The position numbers and the translations under genes are program-made. A stretch of 43,483 nucleotides of DNA from Streptosporangiaceae bacterium (lineage in GTDB: Bacteria; Actinomycetota; Actinomycetes; Streptosporangiales; Streptosporangiaceae): assembly GCA_030040155.1 (NCBI GenBank), contig JASHUG010000337.1, positions 1 through 43,483 on the forward strand, given 5' to 3'. The notes beneath the pieces are model-generated. The model worked only from the letters and a program-made list of their open reading frames with translations. It made no database searches and had not been told where the DNA came from. Below are positions 41,566 through 43,483 of this stretch, one piece after another; position 1 is the stretch's first letter, and each line of letters starts with the position of its first letter.

Positions 41566-42864
41566 TCAGGCGATCCGGAATGTAGCGGCCATGGCCTGCT
41601 GGTAATCGGAGTTGTCGACGTAGCCGCCGACCACCGTGCAACTTCCGGTAGGCAGGCACGAGACTGAGACCGGAGAACCGCCTGGAGCAGTCATGTCCGG
41701 CGGAGGGAGGATTCCGATCGCCCGGCTCCAGTTGCGAGACGGGCCTAGTACTGCCATTCCCAGGTTCTCGTCCGCCTGTTCCTGGTAGCTGCCAACGGCC
41801 ACGCATTGCCCCGATCGTGAGCATGCCACCGCGCGGAGCCTGGGCACGGAGTATGGCTCGGCCCCGGTCGGCTGCGCGCTGATCTGCGCGGCACGCCGCC
41901 ACCGGCCGCCAGACTCAGTGACGACCATGGCCCTGGTGTAGTGAAGCGCACCGGAATAGGAGCCAATCGCCAGGCACGATCCGGGCGCGGTGCACGTCGC
42001 GGACCAGAGCTGGGCCAGCGGGTCAGGCTGCGCATCTCGCGGGAGGGCAACCTCGGCCGCCTGCCGCCACTTGCCGCCGGACTCGGTCACAACGGCGGCC
42101 TGGCCGCGGTTCCTGCTGTCTGTGTAGCCTCCAACCACGACGCACGTACCGACGCGGGCGCATGCGACCGCATTCACCAGCATCAAGCCCTGGTAGGCGT
42201 GCGCGGGCGGTCGCAGGAACTGAGCACGCATCCAGCGGCCGCTCTTTTGCGTCACCACTACGGCGCGGACGCCCAGGTCGCCGATTGCCACGCAAGAGCC
42301 AGGCGCGGGACAAGCTACCGACGTGAAAGTGATAGCTGACCCGGCGGGCGAATGGGCGGGCAGCGCCGCCTGCCGCGCCGGTCCCCATGTGCCGTGCGAC
42401 TGCACGGCGACGAAGTCGTGGACAGCGTCCTGCGGCCCGTACTCGCCAACTGCGACGCACGCGCCCGGCGCGGTGCATGCGACCGAGGCCACGGCGTTGA
42501 CGTAGGCAAACGGGTCGTCCGGCGAACCGGGCGGCATGGTCAGCTCGGTGGCCTGGCGCCAGCGGCCGGCCGACTCGGTGACGACCATCGCCTGAGTCCG
42601 GCCGGTGCTGTCAAGGTAGCTTCCGCCGGCCTCACACCATCCGGGCCGCACACAGTCGACGCTGCTCAAGCTTCCGTTTGTTGCCCCGTCCGGAAGCTGA
42701 ATCTGCACCGCACTTACCGACGGTGTGCTGGCCAGCGCAACGCCCGCGGCAGGCGGCGCGAGCGAGACCGTGACCGCAGCCAGCAGTGAAGCACCGACTG
42801 CGGGCAAGATGGCTATCCGCCGGCGGACTGAATCCCCGCAACCTCGCATGGCCCGCCTCGCCAT
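41566..42864 (-). CDS. Secreted seven-repeat beta-propeller-like protein
   Basis: 432 residues with an N-terminal signal (RIAILPAVGASLLAAVTV). Seven repeats of about 50-60 residues share the core V-x-C-x-x-x-G-x-C-x-A-V-G-x-Y, e.g. SVACTAPGACVAVGEY and AVACSRSGQCVAVGSY, each with a Cys pair. Such repeats suggest a disulfide-stapled propeller for binding extracellular ligands. ATG 42864 was chosen; 42849 is an alternative. It converges on the lipoprotein gene; no family name is certain. Confidence 0.8.
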   Translation of the reverse strand: MARRAMRGCGDSVRRRIAILPAVGASLLAAVTVSLAPPAAGVALASTPSVSAVQIQLPDGATNGSLSSVDCVRPGWCEAGGSYLDSTGRTQAMVVTESAGRWRQATELTMPPGSPDDPFAYVNAVASVACTAPGACVAVGEYGPQDAVHDFVAVQSHGTWGPARQAALPAHSPAGSAITFTSVACPAPGSCVAIGDLGVRAVVVTQKSGRWMRAQFLRPPAHAYQGLMLVNAVACARVGTCVVVGGYTDSRNRGQAAVVTESGGKWRQAAEVALPRDAQPDPLAQLWSATCTAPGSCLAIGSYSGALHYTRAMVVTESGGRWRRAAQISAQPTGAEPYSVPRLRAVACSRSGQCVAVGSYQEQADENLGMAVLGPSRNWSRAIGILPPPDMTAPGGSPVSVSCLPTGSCTVVGGYVDNSDYQQAMAATFRIA

Positions 42865-43060
42865 TCCAGCCTCGCCGGCATGAGTTCATTATCAATGCCG
42901 ACTATTTCACAATAGGCGCTGGCCAGCGCCGCCCGCGGAAGATGCTGCAACTCATGCTGCTCGACCAGCAGCTCCCGTGACCGCTGCAGCGTGCCGCTTG
43001 AGCTTCGCCCCCAGCCGCGGCCGTCGGTCAACTGGCTCGCAACGAGCGAACATATCGACG

Positions 43061-43483
43061 CTACGGATGAGAGAGCTCGGTCTGTCGTCCGAGCGGCCCG
43101 CTTGACACCTTCTGGACGAGCAGTGCCGTCATGATCTCCGCCAGCGCCCCGGTGATCTTGATCAGTGTGCCCACGATCCAGGCGTGACTCACGGGCCCTG
43201 CTGTGAACGACGACAGCAAGAAGAACGCCAGCAAGCATGCCCACCATATTCCCGGCAATGTCGCCGGGTTTCCGCGCGCCTCGGCTGGCAGGCCAGCCCT
43301 CCAGATATCGGCCATGATCTGGAACGGGAAGAAAAGGTTAAAGAAGGGAGCGACCCAGACCCAGACGGCCCAGGCTGGCGATCGGCGCTGAGGCCAGCCG
43401 TGGCCATCCGCGTTGACCCGGGCGCGGTAGAACCAGATCACGAACATGACCACGGCCACGAAGACCCCGAAATTGCCCAGGTT
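43061..43483 (-). CDS. DUF4328 membrane protein (5' end cut by window)
   Basis: At least 140 residues, open to the window edge. Hydrophobic helices around VAVVMFVIWFYRARVNA, the conserved PFFNLFFPFQIMADIWRA and two C-terminal helices fit the actinobacterial DUF4328 family, with several transmembrane segments. The function is unknown. The true start lies beyond the window. The 196-bp gap before the next gene (42865-43060) shows no gene. Confidence 0.75.
   Translation of the reverse strand, partial: NLGNFGVFVAVVMFVIWFYRARVNADGHGWPQRRSPAWAVWVWVAPFFNLFFPFQIMADIWRAGLPAEARGNPATLPGIWWACLLAFFLLSSFTAGPVSHAWIVGTLIKITGALAEIMTALLVQKVSSGPLGRQTELSHP

Noticed and set aside
1-43483. tRNA, rRNA, tmRNA or insertion sequences
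   Set aside because: No cloverleaf-like or ribosomal sequence and no transposase motifs were seen on either strand by reading; a dedicated scan was not possible.

Overview
The window is chromosomal DNA from a high-GC, spore- or mycelium-type actinomycete. Evidence: very GC-rich codon use throughout, a BldC developmental regulator, the tiny actinobacterial ribosomal protein bS22, a Rex/HemA/HemC/HemD/HemB block in the order known from Streptomyces and relatives, a MurT/GatD pair, and several families confined mostly to Actinobacteria (DUF4229, DUF6297, DUF4328). No rRNA, tRNA, CRISPR array, transposase, integrase or phage gene was seen, so this looks like core chromosome with some lineage-specific genes.

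Layout. 1-5.4 kb: DUF4229 protein, BldC, an ABC exporter pair (ATPase plus DUF6297 permease), a small acidic protein beside a lethal-factor-like metallopeptidase, and a PLDc_N membrane protein. 5.4-6.5 kb: a 24-nt inverted repeat pair, a 46-bp tandem duplication and a repeat-rich membrane protein. 6.6-10.8 kb: System II cytochrome c maturation (ResA, ResB, CcsB) behind a histidine phosphatase, with no CcdA between them. 10.9-12.1 kb: a DMT transporter whose leader carries ykkC-class riboswitch signatures, ended by a perfect 14-bp terminator hairpin. 12.1-18 kb: an SPFH protein with an unknown partner, HemL coupled to a degenerate Prim-Pol protein, and a GT-C-like membrane protein.

18-24.5 kb is the heme/redox core: hemB, hemD (fused methyltransferase/synthase), hemC, hemA and rex, mostly overlapping by 4-8 nt and led by a Rex operator at 24114-24131. 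Upstream lie a glutaredoxin-like protein and a membrane protein with a C-terminal ABM-like domain. HemL, HemA, HemB, HemC and HemD together cover glutamyl-tRNA to uroporphyrinogen III, and ResABC/CcsB would use the heme for c-type cytochromes, so the window is centred on respiration and redox state.

26-34.9 kb: HAD phosphatase, acyltransferase, bS22, a BldC-like excisionase protein, ProC, proline dehydrogenase, YgfZ, a Nur-like Fur regulator, a short leader ORF with an unusually strong Shine-Dalgarno, a secreted G1 glutamic peptidase, nitrobindin-like protein, a tiny membrane protein and DsrE. 34.9-43.5 kb: GatD and MurT (lipid II amidation) next to a 1049-residue HerA-like ATPase, then PhzF, a lipoprotein, a seven-repeat secreted protein and a DUF4328 protein cut by the window end.

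Two window-wide patterns stand out. At least nine genes have a TANNNT hexamer ending 6-7 nt before the start codon, the signature of leaderless transcripts. A GC-rich palindromic repeat (G-run, short loop, C-run, then GGAA and a second C-run) occurs at three loci, twice as tandem pairs, and forms part of the HemA tail and the fur 3' end.
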